Shown here piece by piece: positions 42,304 through 50,871 of a stretch of DNA of 64,000 bases (positions are counted from its first letter, which is position 1; the number at the start of each line of letters is the position of its first letter). The position numbers and the translations under genes are program-made. Source of the stretch: Paenibacillus protaetiae (GTDB taxonomy: Bacteria > Bacillota > Bacilli > Paenibacillales > Paenibacillaceae); NCBI RefSeq assembly GCF_004135365.1, contig NZ_CP035492.1, positions 2,836,001-2,900,000 of the forward strand. Direction: 5' to 3'. The notes below the pieces were generated by a model that worked only from the letters and a program-made list of their open reading frames with translations, was not told where the DNA came from and made no database searches.

Positions 42304-42885
42304 ATGCTGCAGTTGCGCTCTCATGCTTCTCATAAAGTTCCGATGAAAAATAAATGGATCGGCTTGCTGCTGCTGGCGGCCGGCCTTCTTGTTATGGCAA
42401 GGCTTATACCGGACGAATGGCAGCCGGGCAATGACCCAAAAGTATTGGAAACCTCTGATTTGTCGCTTAACCCGATTGTCGAACACAAAAAAGACCAGCT
42501 TGTCGCCCAAGCGGCCCAAGCAGGGATCAAACTGATCATTTCCGACGGCTTCCGCAGCGCTGCCGACCAGAATAAGCTGTATGCGCAAGGGCGTACGGCG
42601 CCGGGCAAAGTCGTAACGAACGCCCGGGGCGGCCAGTCGTACCACAATTACGGGCTGGCCGTCGATTTTGCGCTGCTGGACCATAAAGGCAAAGCATTAT
42701 GGGATTTGAACTATGACGGGAACCGCAACGGAAAGGCGGATTGGATGGAAGTAGTCGCCCTCGCGAAAAAGCTTGGCTTTGATTGGGGCGGCGACTGGGA
42801 TTCGCCCGATTATCCGCATCTGGAGATGAACTTTGGCCTGTCGATCCGCGATTTGCAGCGAGGAAAGTTGCCTCCCGTAGAATAG
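42304..42885 (+). CDS. M15 family D,D-/L,D-carboxypeptidase (VanY-like)
   Basis: This roughly 193-residue protein has one N-terminal membrane segment (KNKWIGLLLLAAGLLVMARLI) and an M15B peptidase domain. Motifs are ISDGFRSAADQNKLYAQGR, then the zinc motif SYHNYGLAVDFAL and the final ligand in YPHLEMNF. These enzymes trim terminal D-Ala or cross-bridge residues of the wall outside the cell. The start is uncertain: 42304 is preceded by GGAAACGGA at long spacing, 42253 (17 residues longer) has no ribosome site, and MKNKW at 42343 would also make sense. Confidence 0.85.
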   Translation: MLQLRSHASHKVPMKNKWIGLLLLAAGLLVMARLIPDEWQPGNDPKVLETSDLSLNPIVEHKKDQLVAQAAQAGIKLIISDGFRSAADQNKLYAQGRTAPGKVVTNARGGQSYHNYGLAVDFALLDHKGKALWDLNYDGNRNGKADWMEVVALAKKLGFDWGGDWDSPDYPHLEMNFGLSIRDLQRGKLPPVE

Positions 42886-43020
42886 TGGCGATTCCGGCAA
42901 GGCGTATTCAGTCGCTTAAGCACTTCTTTTAGCGATTGGGCACTACCTTTGTCTTGCCGGAAGGTACGCGGCTTGCGGCCGCGAATAATTCAGCAATAAC
43001 CATTAATGAGGTGATCCGAG

Positions 43021-43749
43021 ATGGCATTGTTGAAAACAAAAGAAGTCGCACAGCAGCTTGGCGTCAGCCAAACAACAATACTCCGCTGGGTAGCCCGCCA
43101 CCCTTCTTCCGCACAAAAAGATGAGCTTGGCCACTTCCGGTTTGGCGAGTCTGAAGTGGCTTCCCTGCGCCGCATTCAGGAAAGCGTGCAGGCTACCGGA
43201 AGGCTTGACTCGCTGGACGAGCCGTCCGATGAAGGCGCTGACCGCCAGCAGCCTGCGCAAGCTGACGCCGGTGCGTCGCCGGCAGATGCGCCGGAAGCCG
43301 GATTTGCCCGGCCGGATGCTGGCGACGGTAAAGCCGATGCGGCCGTAACCGCTGCGGCGCATACAAGCGAAACAATCAGAACCGCGCATGAACAGCTTAG
43401 CTTGGCCGGACAAGAAGCCGCTGCTGCCGTTGCAGACAGCACAGCCGCTCCCGCCGCCGCGCCCTTCAACGCTTTTGGCGCCGTCCAGCATGAGCTGCAG
43501 GAACGGTTGAACCGCCTCGAAGCGGCGATGTCCCGCAAAGCCGATGAAGTCGTTTCGGTCCAGCTGCTCGAGCACCGCCGCGAGCTGGACGAGCTGCGCC
43601 AGTCGCTGAAGCAGCTTGCCGCAAGCCTGGAAGCTATTCAGGCTCCTGCAAAAGAGCAGGCCGCCGCCCTTATGCCTATGCCTCTGCCATCCGCCAGCGA
43701 ACGCCCCAAAAAACGAAGCCTATTCCGCTCAATCTTCCCATTCGGATAA
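43021..43749 (+). CDS. MerR-like HTH and coiled-coil protein resembling RacA
   Basis: This 242-residue protein has an N-terminal MerR-type helix-turn-helix (LLKTKEVAQQLGVSQTTILRWVARHPSSAQKDELGHFRFGESEV). Then come about 90 Ala/Asp/Pro-rich residues, a coiled coil near residues 150-215 (HELQERLNRLEAAMSRKADEVVSVQLLEHRRELDELRQSLKQLAASL), and a basic-hydrophobic tail KKRSLFRSIFPFG. This order (HTH, linker, coiled coil, short membrane-tropic tail) is that of RacA, which tethers the chromosome to the cell pole at sporulation. Sequence identity seems low, so this is an architecture-based call. GAGGTG precedes the ATG. Confidence 0.6.
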   Translation: MALLKTKEVAQQLGVSQTTILRWVARHPSSAQKDELGHFRFGESEVASLRRIQESVQATGRLDSLDEPSDEGADRQQPAQADAGASPADAPEAGFARPDAGDGKADAAVTAAAHTSETIRTAHEQLSLAGQEAAAAVADSTAAPAAAPFNAFGAVQHELQERLNRLEAAMSRKADEVVSVQLLEHRRELDELRQSLKQLAASLEAIQAPAKEQAAALMPMPLPSASERPKKRSLFRSIFPFG

Positions 43750-43766
43750 TCCGTTTCGCCCAAATC

Positions 43767-43822
43767 AAAAAAATCCATGCAGGATGCCGAACGAAGACGG
43801 CATGCCAGGCATGGATTTTTTT
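43767..43822 (+). terminator. terminator of the RacA-like gene
   Basis: AAAAAATCCATGC pairs with GCATGGATTTTTT, with an inner GATGCCG/CGGCATG region. A/T runs on both sides allow use by the convergent reductase gene too. Confidence 0.8.
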
Positions 43823-43864
43823 CATAGCTTACAATGAGAACAGAGTCGACCAGCGCCGGTATAA

Positions 43865-44854
43865 TTATCCGAGAATACGGTCGATCAGCGCCAGCTCTTC
43901 ATCGGTAAATTCGGTTGCGTTCAACGCGCCCACCGCATCTTCGATTTGGCTCGTTTTGCTTGCGCCGATAAGAGCCGATGTTACACGGCCGCGGCGAAGC
44001 ACCCATGCAAGCGCCATTTGCGACAGCTTCTGGCCGCGTTCGGAAGCAAGATCCGTCAGCTGCTTCACTTTGCCGATCACTTCATCCGTAATTTGCTCCG
44101 GACGGAGGAATACGCTTGGGCCTCCGGCACGGGAATCCGGCGTAATGCCGTTCAAATAACGGTCGGTCAAAATGCCGCCGGCCAGCGGCGAAAACACGAT
44201 GGAGCCGATGCCTTCTTCGTCCAGCACATCCTGCAGCCCGCCTTCAATCCAGCGGTTCAGCATCGAATAGCTTGGCTGATGGATGAGCGCCGGCGTGCCC
44301 AGCTGCTTCAGAATACGCGAAGCTTCACGCGTCTGTTCGGCGCTGTAGTTGGACAAGCCGACATAAAGCGCTTTCCCTTGGCGCACGATAAGGTCCAGCG
44401 CAGCCATCGTTTCCTCCAGCGGCGTATTCGGATCGGGACGGTGATGGTAAAAAATATCGACGTAATCGAGCCCGAGCCGCTTCAAGCTTTGATCGAGGCT
44501 CGACACGAGGTACTTCTTGGAGCCCCAGTCGCCGTATGGCCCCGGCCACATGTAGTAGCCTGCTTTTGTCGAAATAATCATTTCGTCGCGGTACGGCAAG
44601 AAATCTTTGCGCAAAATGCCCGCAAACATTTCTTCGGCGGACCCTGCAGGCGGACCGTAGTTGTTCGCCAGGTCAAAATGGGTAATGCCCAAATCAAAAG
44701 CGGTGCGCACCATCGCGCGGCCGTTCTCGAGCGTATTGATGCCGCCGAAATTATGCCACAGGCCCAGTGAAATCGCCGGCAGCTTCAGGCCGCTGCGTCC
44801 GCTGCGGTTATATGTCATCTTGTCGTATCTTGCTTCATTTGCCGAATATACCAA
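43865..44854 (-). CDS. aldo/keto reductase, YghZ-like
   Basis: This 329-residue AKR14-type enzyme has near-identical signatures to E. coli YghZ (L-glyceraldehyde-3-phosphate reductase): LSLGLWHNFGG-like SLGLWHNFGGINTLENGRAMVRTAFDLG, HFDLANNYGPPAGSAEE, STKAGYYMWPGPYGDWGSKKYL and HQPSYSMLNRWI. Active-site Asp, Tyr, Lys and His are present. The TTG at 44854 was chosen because GGAGGAG lies 7-8 bases before it; this gives MVYSANEARY, matching the YghZ start. The family can detoxify methylglyoxal. Confidence 0.92.
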   Translation of the reverse strand: MVYSANEARYDKMTYNRSGRSGLKLPAISLGLWHNFGGINTLENGRAMVRTAFDLGITHFDLANNYGPPAGSAEEMFAGILRKDFLPYRDEMIISTKAGYYMWPGPYGDWGSKKYLVSSLDQSLKRLGLDYVDIFYHHRPDPNTPLEETMAALDLIVRQGKALYVGLSNYSAEQTREASRILKQLGTPALIHQPSYSMLNRWIEGGLQDVLDEEGIGSIVFSPLAGGILTDRYLNGITPDSRAGGPSVFLRPEQITDEVIGKVKQLTDLASERGQKLSQMALAWVLRRGRVTSALIGASKTSQIEDAVGALNATEFTDEELALIDRILG

Positions 44855-44941
44855 AACTGTCTCCTCCTTCAAATGTGGACTAGTCTTATTGTATAAGCTG
44901 GCTATCCGGCCGCCTATATCAGCAAGGATGCTTTTTATGGA

Positions 44942-45775
44942 TTAATGTCTTTCTCTCTCGCGGTAACGGGTTGGCGGCACACCCCTCATTTTTTTGAACA
45001 TCCGCGAAAAAAGCAGCGCATCCCGGTATCCGACCGAACGGGCCACCTCCGCCACCGTATAACGTCCCCCGGCCAGCAGCTCGCACGCCCGGTCCATCCG
45101 GTACTGCAGCAAATATTGCTGGGGCGGCATGCCTACCGCTTCCTTAAATACGGAAGATAAATATTTGCGGTCCAGGCCAAGCGACGCGGCCAGCTGAAAT
45201 ACCGAAATGTCTTCCCCGTAATGGGTATGGATAAATTCCATGCTTTGATGGACGTAAGCGTCCTGTTTTTTTGGAGATACAGCGGCGCTTGGATGAAGCG
45301 GCGCATTCTCCACGAGCGCAGCCATATATTCATACAGCAGCGCCTGCAAATACAGCCCCGAGCTGCCGCCCCGCGAAGCCGCTTCCGTCAGTCGGTCGTA
45401 CAGCTCCGGCATCAGCTTCAGATCCATCGCGAATACCGGCTCTTCGGGAGCAAGCGAGGTCTGCTCCAGAATCGGCTGTACCTTCTCGCCTTGAAAGCCG
45501 ATCCATGAATAGGTCCACGGCTGCTGCCGGTCGGCTTCGTAATACGTGACCACATGCGGGAAAATAATAAAGCCTTGTCCGGCGGTTAAGGCCACTTTGC
45601 GTTCGCCGATCCGCACGAAACCTGTCCCTTTATGGATCAAATGGATTTTGTAATGGTCGCGGATAAGCGGGCCAACGGCGTGGCCGGGCACACAATCCTC
45701 CTTGCCCCAATAAAGCAGATGAAGATCCGGGTTGTCCCTTTGCGGGCTGTCGGCATTGTATTTAAATACCGCCAT
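44942..45775 (-). CDS. AraC family transcriptional regulator
   Basis: This 277-residue regulator has an N-terminal cupin-like sensing domain (IHLIHKGTGFVRIGERKVALTAGQGFIIFPHVVTYYEAD) and a C-terminal double HTH (ISVFQLAASLGLDRKYLSSVFKEAVGMPPQQYLLQYRMDRACELL; VAEVARSVGYRDALLFSRMFKKMRGVPPTRYR). Such proteins activate sugar-use genes on binding their ligand. No obvious target is adjacent, though the upstream-facing reductase gene is convergent in spacing. GGGGGG precedes the ATG. Confidence 0.92.
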   Translation of the reverse strand: MAVFKYNADSPQRDNPDLHLLYWGKEDCVPGHAVGPLIRDHYKIHLIHKGTGFVRIGERKVALTAGQGFIIFPHVVTYYEADRQQPWTYSWIGFQGEKVQPILEQTSLAPEEPVFAMDLKLMPELYDRLTEAASRGGSSGLYLQALLYEYMAALVENAPLHPSAAVSPKKQDAYVHQSMEFIHTHYGEDISVFQLAASLGLDRKYLSSVFKEAVGMPPQQYLLQYRMDRACELLAGGRYTVAEVARSVGYRDALLFSRMFKKMRGVPPTRYRERERH

Positions 45776-45821
45776 GCTCTCGCCCCCCTTTCGCCTTGAT
45801 CGCTTATATTATAACAAAGCA

Positions 45822-45850
45822 AAGCGCCGTTTCGATACGAAACGGCGCTT
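45822..45850 (-). terminator. terminator of the TolB-like lipoprotein gene
   Basis: A 13-bp perfect stem, AAGCGCCGTTTCG / CGAAACGGCGCTT, with a three-base loop and T-rich DNA beyond it on the minus strand. Confidence 0.8.
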
Positions 45851-45865
45851 GGGCTAAGCCTTCTG

Positions 45866-46969
45866 TTATTGGAATGTAATAACCGAAGTGACAAAATGAT
45901 CGTTTTGATAAGTCGAGGTGAGCAGTTTTTTGCCGGATGGGCTCCATGCCAGCGTGTCGGCCGCCTGCTCCACCAGCACTTGCGTATTTTCGCCGGTCAA
46001 GGCGTCCGCGACGATAATCCCGTTGTCGCCGCTGCCTTCCGAAGTGAGATTAAACGCCAGCTTCGTACCGTCCGGCGACCAGCTGGTGCCGAAAATTTGC
46101 GCGCCCTGCGCAATTTGCAGCAGGCTGCGCCCTTGCGGGTCCACCACTGTCAATGTGCGTACGCCGCTGTCGCCGGACTCTTTCACAATCGCGAGCTGCT
46201 TCCGGTCCGGTGATGGAATGACCCATTCGACGCCTTCGGCAATTTTAACCGGCTGCGCGCCGGCAGTGTCAGCAAGGAAATACAGCTCCCGTTTAGTGCC
46301 GCCTTTAATATAATAGATGCCGCCGTCGCCGGCTGCCGTGCCCAGCAGAATGCCGCCCGGCTCCACAATCGTCGTTGTTTTGCCGGTCAGATCGGCGACG
46401 AGTATTTTGCCGAACAGCGTGCTGACCAGCACATGCGAGTTATCCAGCCATTGCCCGTCGTTCAAGTCGATCGGATCTTCCGTATCAAGCTTGACGGACT
46501 GCTTCGTTTCCATATCGTACAGCCGGCCGAAACCGGTCGCTTCCTCCGTCATTTTGTAGAATAGATGCTTGCCGTCCGGCGACAGGGCGGTGAAGCCCAG
46601 GTTCTGTCCGTCTTCCACCAGCAGCTGGCCGTTTTTGTCCGTTAAATTGTACAGGTACAGGTTATTCGGATAAACCTGCTCCCCTTCAACCGTCTGCGGC
46701 GAAATTTCGGTGTTCGGCTTCGAATAGATGATCTGGTTATCATCCAAAAAGTTCATGCCTCTCGCATTGTCGACTGTTGCAATATTGCCGACCGCTACCT
46801 TGGACGGTTCTGCGACGGGATTATTAATGACGGTAATCGTTTTATCCGGTTTTTTGATCGTTTCGCGATCCGTATGGCTTGTGTCCGGCGATCCGGCCGT
46901 ACACCCCGTTAATAGAACTGCCAGCGCTGCTGCAGCTGCTCCTGTTTTCCATGCGGCTTTTTGTTTCAT
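45866..46969 (-). CDS. TolB-like beta-propeller lipoprotein
   Basis: This 367-residue lipoprotein has lipobox LTGC (Cys23) and a charged linker. The body has repeated propeller motifs of the TolB/WD40-like type: FTALSPDGKHLFYKM, WVIPSPDRKQLAIVKE, GTSWSPDGTKLAFNLT and TLAWSPSGKKLLTSTY. There is no enzymatic motif. It follows a histidine kinase gene on the same strand after 97 bases, so it could be co-expressed and act as an extracellular sensor or ligand partner of that kinase. That link is inference. Confidence 0.8.
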   Translation of the reverse strand: MKQKAAWKTGAAAAALAVLLTGCTAGSPDTSHTDRETIKKPDKTITVINNPVAEPSKVAVGNIATVDNARGMNFLDDNQIIYSKPNTEISPQTVEGEQVYPNNLYLYNLTDKNGQLLVEDGQNLGFTALSPDGKHLFYKMTEEATGFGRLYDMETKQSVKLDTEDPIDLNDGQWLDNSHVLVSTLFGKILVADLTGKTTTIVEPGGILLGTAAGDGGIYYIKGGTKRELYFLADTAGAQPVKIAEGVEWVIPSPDRKQLAIVKESGDSGVRTLTVVDPQGRSLLQIAQGAQIFGTSWSPDGTKLAFNLTSEGSGDNGIIVADALTGENTQVLVEQAADTLAWSPSGKKLLTSTYQNDHFVTSVITFQ

Positions 46970-47066
46970 AATTGTATTTCCCCTCTCTTTGGTATACCAG
47001 TATCATAGCCAAGAGATGTATCGCGGATATTTCCGGTTGTTTCAAAGTTGTATCGGCGTTGTAAAC

Positions 47067-48530
47067 TTATTGCATCCGAAGCGGCAGCGTTACATGGAAT
47101 ACGGTGCCCGCCGGCGAGGAAGCCGCCAGCCGGATGGCGCCTTCCTGCGCTTCCGTCAGCCGCTTGACCAGCGCAAGCCCAAGCCCTGTGCCGCCGGAGC
47201 TGCGGGAGCGATCTTTGTTCACCGTGAAGAACGGCTCGAATATTTTGTCCTGCAGCTCGGCGGGGATCGCAACGCCTGTATTCGCCACCGAAACTTCCGC
47301 TTCGCAGTCCCGGATAGCGGCGGATACGAGAATCCGGCCGCCCGGCTCGTTATATTTAATGGCGTTATCAATCAAGTTGACAAAAATCGTCGTTAAACTT
47401 TCTTTATCCGCCCATACGACGGCCGGCACCGTCTCCGTCTGAAGCGTTAAACCAAACCGCGCCGCCTTGCCGCGCATGCGGCTGCTAATATCATGAAGCA
47501 GCACATCCAGCTTCACCGGTTCCGCCTGCTGCTCGAAATCGTATTTTTCCAGCGCCGACAGCCGCAGCACTTTGTCCACCATTTCATACAGCCTCTCCGT
47601 TTCTTTGCCCATGCTGTCAATCGCTTCTTCCGTCAGCTTCGGATCATCGCGGTACATCGCAAGCAAATCCACATAGGCTTTAATGGCGGTTAGCGGCGTT
47701 TTGAATTCATGGCTGATGTTGCCGATGAACTGCTTCTGCTGCTTCTCCAGCTCCTGCAGCTTGCGGACGGCAAGCTCCAGCTTCCGCTGCTCTTCGCTCA
47801 TGGCGCTTATATTCGCTTCTATTGCGCCGCTCATATGGTAAATAGCTTGACTGAGATCGCCCAGCTCATCTTTGCGCCGGACTGGCGGCTCCTTTAAAAA
47901 GTACCCTTCCCGGATGTCCCGGGATGCAGCACGCAGCTTCGAAATAACTGCCGCCAGCCGGTAAAAGTAACCGTAGCCGAATATAAATCCCCCTGCGCAT
48001 GCGACAGCCCCGGCCAACAGGAACAAGTCCCGGATCTGCTGGACGAATTGATGCTCCTGCAGCAAAGAATACCGGAAGCGCACGACGCCCAGCATGCCGC
48101 TGTCCGTAACAATCGGCGCGAAGTAGTTGACGGAGTCGCCCATCGTCTGGTAAGCGGTCTTGCCGCTTAACGCATATGCCAGCGTATCCGAATAGGCGGA
48201 CGGGTTGGACGCCGACAGCGAGCTGCCCGTTTCCTGGCCGTTCGCGTCATATAGCGAGACGGGAAGCCCCGTCAGCATCGACAAATAAAGCGCCATCCGC
48301 TTGCTGCTCTGCGACATAAACAGATCGGCGGGAAGCCGCTGGTCCCCGGTCACGTAGTTTTGCTTGACGTATTGGACCGCTACCTGGCTGTGCTTCGCCA
48401 GCAGATCCTCGATCTGCTGGCGCTGGTTCAGCGTAATGCCGCGCAGCACCAGGAAGCTTAACGCCGCAATGCTTAATATAAGCAATACAGCCAGCACCAG
48501 CCCTGTCTTCAGCTTAATACTGACTCTCAT
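47067..48530 (-). CDS. sensor histidine kinase (HAMP, HisKA, HATPase)
   Basis: This 487-residue membrane kinase has helices at about residues 8-30 and 168-190 bounding an extracellular sensor of about 135 residues. A HAMP segment follows, then the phospho-acceptor His274 in GNISHEFKTPLTAIKAY, and the ATP domain with LIDNAIKYN, FEPFFTVNKDRSRSSGGTGLGLAL. The ATG at 48530 overlaps the stop of the response regulator gene (ATGA), showing coupling. Signal unknown; it may sense an envelope cue together with the lipoprotein encoded downstream. Confidence 0.93.
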   Translation of the reverse strand: MRVSIKLKTGLVLAVLLILSIAALSFLVLRGITLNQRQQIEDLLAKHSQVAVQYVKQNYVTGDQRLPADLFMSQSSKRMALYLSMLTGLPVSLYDANGQETGSSLSASNPSAYSDTLAYALSGKTAYQTMGDSVNYFAPIVTDSGMLGVVRFRYSLLQEHQFVQQIRDLFLLAGAVACAGGFIFGYGYFYRLAAVISKLRAASRDIREGYFLKEPPVRRKDELGDLSQAIYHMSGAIEANISAMSEEQRKLELAVRKLQELEKQQKQFIGNISHEFKTPLTAIKAYVDLLAMYRDDPKLTEEAIDSMGKETERLYEMVDKVLRLSALEKYDFEQQAEPVKLDVLLHDISSRMRGKAARFGLTLQTETVPAVVWADKESLTTIFVNLIDNAIKYNEPGGRILVSAAIRDCEAEVSVANTGVAIPAELQDKIFEPFFTVNKDRSRSSGGTGLGLALVKRLTEAQEGAIRLAASSPAGTVFHVTLPLRMQ

Positions 48531-49225
48531 GGCCGTTCTCCATGCGCTTTGTAGCCGATGCCGTATACCGTCTGAATCAGCTGCTGGCCGGCATCGCCCA
48601 GTTTTTTGCGCAGACGCTGCACATGAATGTCCACTGTCCGTGTGCCGCCCGCGTATTCCATTCCCCATACCAGCTCCAGCAGCTCTTCGCGCGAGTAGAC
48701 CCGCTCGGGATGGCCAAGCAGCAGGGCCGCAAGGTCAAATTCCTTCGGTGTCAGCTCCACCGGTTTGCCGTCCTGCTCCAGCAGCCGCTGCCGGACCGCA
48801 ATACGCACATCGCCCAGCTCAATGATGCCCTCCGGCTCTTCGGCCGCACCGGCCTTCTCGACTCTGCGCAGCAGCGCCTTTACTCTGGCCGTCAGCTCCC
48901 GCAGGTCAAACGGCTTGGTCATATAATCATCGGCGCCAAGCTCCAGCCCGAGCACCTTGTCGACGATATCGTTTTTCACCGTTAACAAAATAATGCCAAT
49001 GCCTTTCCGGTTTTCCAAACGGCGACATACCTCGTAGCCGTTCAGCTTCGGCATCATCACATCCAGCACAATGACATGGGGGTGGAAGGCGGCTGCTTTC
49101 TCCAGCGCTTCTTCCCCGTTGCTTGCCGTCTCTACCGTGTAGCCTTCCCGGCGAAACGCATACGCGACGGCATTCACGATGCTTGCTTCATCGTCTACCA
49201 CTAATATTTTTTGCTCCCGTTCCAT
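48527..49225 (-). CDS. OmpR/PhoB family response regulator
   Basis: This 232-residue regulator has a receiver domain with phospho-acceptor Asp55 (VIVLDVMMP), the acidic pair DD at 11-12 and Lys104 (YMTKPFD). It is followed by a winged HTH (VELTPKEFDLAALLLGHPERVYSREELLELVWG; RTVDIHVQRLRKKLG). It is first of a three-gene unit with the kinase and probably the lipoprotein. Targets are not evident. Confidence 0.94.
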   Translation of the reverse strand: MEREQKILVVDDEASIVNAVAYAFRREGYTVETASNGEEALEKAAAFHPHVIVLDVMMPKLNGYEVCRRLENRKGIGIILLTVKNDIVDKVLGLELGADDYMTKPFDLRELTARVKALLRRVEKAGAAEEPEGIIELGDVRIAVRQRLLEQDGKPVELTPKEFDLAALLLGHPERVYSREELLELVWGMEYAGGTRTVDIHVQRLRKKLGDAGQQLIQTVYGIGYKAHGERP

Positions 49226-49360
49226 TCAGGATCGTTCCCCCTTTCGCCTGTTAACCATTCGGCTCATGAAGATACCTCCTCTAGTTTATCCATTAAATGT
49301 ACATAAGAAGTATCAAACTTGTTTCAAACTTGTAAATGACGTTACGCCCCGGTCAAACCA

Positions 49361-49402
49361 AAGAGCCGTTTGGCCCGCCTTGATCGGCGCCAAACGGCTC
49401 TT
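49361..49402 (-). terminator. terminator of the second ABC operon
   Basis: AAGAGCCGTTTGG pairs with CCAAACGGCTCTT. The following T-tract on the minus strand is interrupted (TTTGGTTTG), so strength may be modest. Confidence 0.7.
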
Positions 49403-49411
49403 GCATTCCGG

Positions 49412-50719
49412 TTATTTCGCTTTCAGATTATCCCACGTTTGCTGTAAATTTTTAAGCAGTCCTGCGGCATCCGTATTGCCTGCGATGTAAGCCTGCATTT
49501 GGCTGCCGAATTCATTAAAGGCACCGTCCGGATAATTGTTGAAGTACCAGCCCAGCGTTTTGCCCTGCTGGCTGTATTCCAGAACGGAAGAGCCGAGATC
49601 GCCGAGCACATCGGAAGTTGTCGTGATGTTTTTGAACGCCGGGATGAATTTGAAGTCCTCGGTAATATATTTTTGCCCTTCCGGCGTTGTAGCAAGCCAG
49701 TTCAGGAACTCTTTCGCTTCCGCTTTGACCGGGGAATTTTTGTTTACCACCCAATAGTTCGGCACGCCAACGTAAATCGTATCGTTTTCTTTCGAATCAT
49801 CGCTGATCGGCATCGGCATAATGCCCAGGTTCAAGTTCGGGTTCACGCCGTCAATCATCGTTTGCGTCCAGTTGCCCTGCTGCGTAATCGCCGCCTCGCC
49901 GCCGGCAAACATCGCCATTTCGGTGTTGTAATCCGTTGTAAGCGGGTTTTTGTTGCTGTATTTGAGCGTCAGGTCAAACAGCTTCACCCAGTTGCTGAAC
50001 ACTTCGTTGTCTGCAATGGAAGCCGTTCCGTCGTTCAAGCCTTTTACGAAGCCGGCCGGGTCCTGCTGATGGGCAAATGCCACGTTCAGCAAATGGTTGC
50101 CGAGCACCCACAGCTCCTGATAGCCGTTTACGAACGGCGTGATGCCTGCAGCCTGCAGTTTTTTCGCAGCGTCTTCCAGGCCGGAAAGCGTCGTTGGCAC
50201 TTCCGTAATGCCCGCTTTGGCGAACAGGTCCTTGTTGTAAATAAAGCCGTAGCCTTCAATGTTCATCGGCTGCCCGTACAGCTTGCCGTCACGGGTCAGA
50301 GGTTCTTTCGCCACGTCGATGACGTCGGACGCCCACTTCTCGTTCGACAAATCTTCAACGTTGTCGATCCACGTGTCGAGGTCGGATTGGCCGCCTACGT
50401 TAAAGATGTCCGGCTCTTCGCCGGAAGCAAACTTCGCTTTCAGCGCAGCGCCGTAATCGGAGCCGCCGCCTACCGTCTGGATATCCAGCTTAATGCCGGG
50501 ATGGGATGCTTCGTAATCCGTCTTCAGCCGGTTCAGCGCCTCGGCGATTTCGACTTTAAATTGAAAGATTTTAATCGTTTTCGTTTCGCCTTTGGCCGCG
50601 CTGCCGGACGACTCCTTGCTGTTTCCGCTGCCGCTTTCGTTATTGTTGCCGCCGCATCCCGAAAGGACAAGCACGAATGCGAGAAGCAGAGTAAAAGAAA
50701 GCAATACGTTTCTTTTCAT
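49412..50719 (-). CDS. ABC transporter substrate-binding lipoprotein (family 1)
   Basis: This 435-residue sugar-binding lipoprotein has lipobox LSGC (Cys22) and an Asn/Ser/Gly linker. The binding-protein fold shows ALNRLKTDYEASHPGIKLDIQTVGGGSDYGAALKAKFASGEEPDIFNVGG and EMAMFAGGEAAITQQGNW. The start at 50719 follows AAAGGGGATG; the longer frame start is unsupported. It is 150 bases downstream of the two permease genes, with a cre-like site and promoter-like DNA between, so it may be made in excess over the permeases. The ligand is probably a carbohydrate. Confidence 0.92.
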   Translation of the reverse strand: MKRNVLLSFTLLLAFVLVLSGCGGNNNESGSGNSKESSGSAAKGETKTIKIFQFKVEIAEALNRLKTDYEASHPGIKLDIQTVGGGSDYGAALKAKFASGEEPDIFNVGGQSDLDTWIDNVEDLSNEKWASDVIDVAKEPLTRDGKLYGQPMNIEGYGFIYNKDLFAKAGITEVPTTLSGLEDAAKKLQAAGITPFVNGYQELWVLGNHLLNVAFAHQQDPAGFVKGLNDGTASIADNEVFSNWVKLFDLTLKYSNKNPLTTDYNTEMAMFAGGEAAITQQGNWTQTMIDGVNPNLNLGIMPMPISDDSKENDTIYVGVPNYWVVNKNSPVKAEAKEFLNWLATTPEGQKYITEDFKFIPAFKNITTTSDVLGDLGSSVLEYSQQGKTLGWYFNNYPDGAFNEFGSQMQAYIAGNTDAAGLLKNLQQTWDNLKAK

Positions 50720-50762
50720 TGATGAAGCATCCCCTTTTTCGTTATTTGTTATATAATTACAA

Positions 50763-50776
50763 TAATATCGCTTACA
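50763..50776 (-). promoter_or_regulatory. cre-like site before the binding-protein gene
   Basis: TGTAAGCGATATTA on the minus strand fits the CcpA cre consensus at 12 of 14 positions. It lies 44 bases before the binding-protein start, near a TATACT. This would allow catabolite control of that gene. Confidence 0.4.
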
Positions 50777-50871
50777 ATTGTAGTATAAAGTGATTATTTT
50801 GGGATTTGCAGGTTGTATATTGAACAATAATAGGGATGAAATTGACCTTATCCTGCTTATCCGCACATCAT

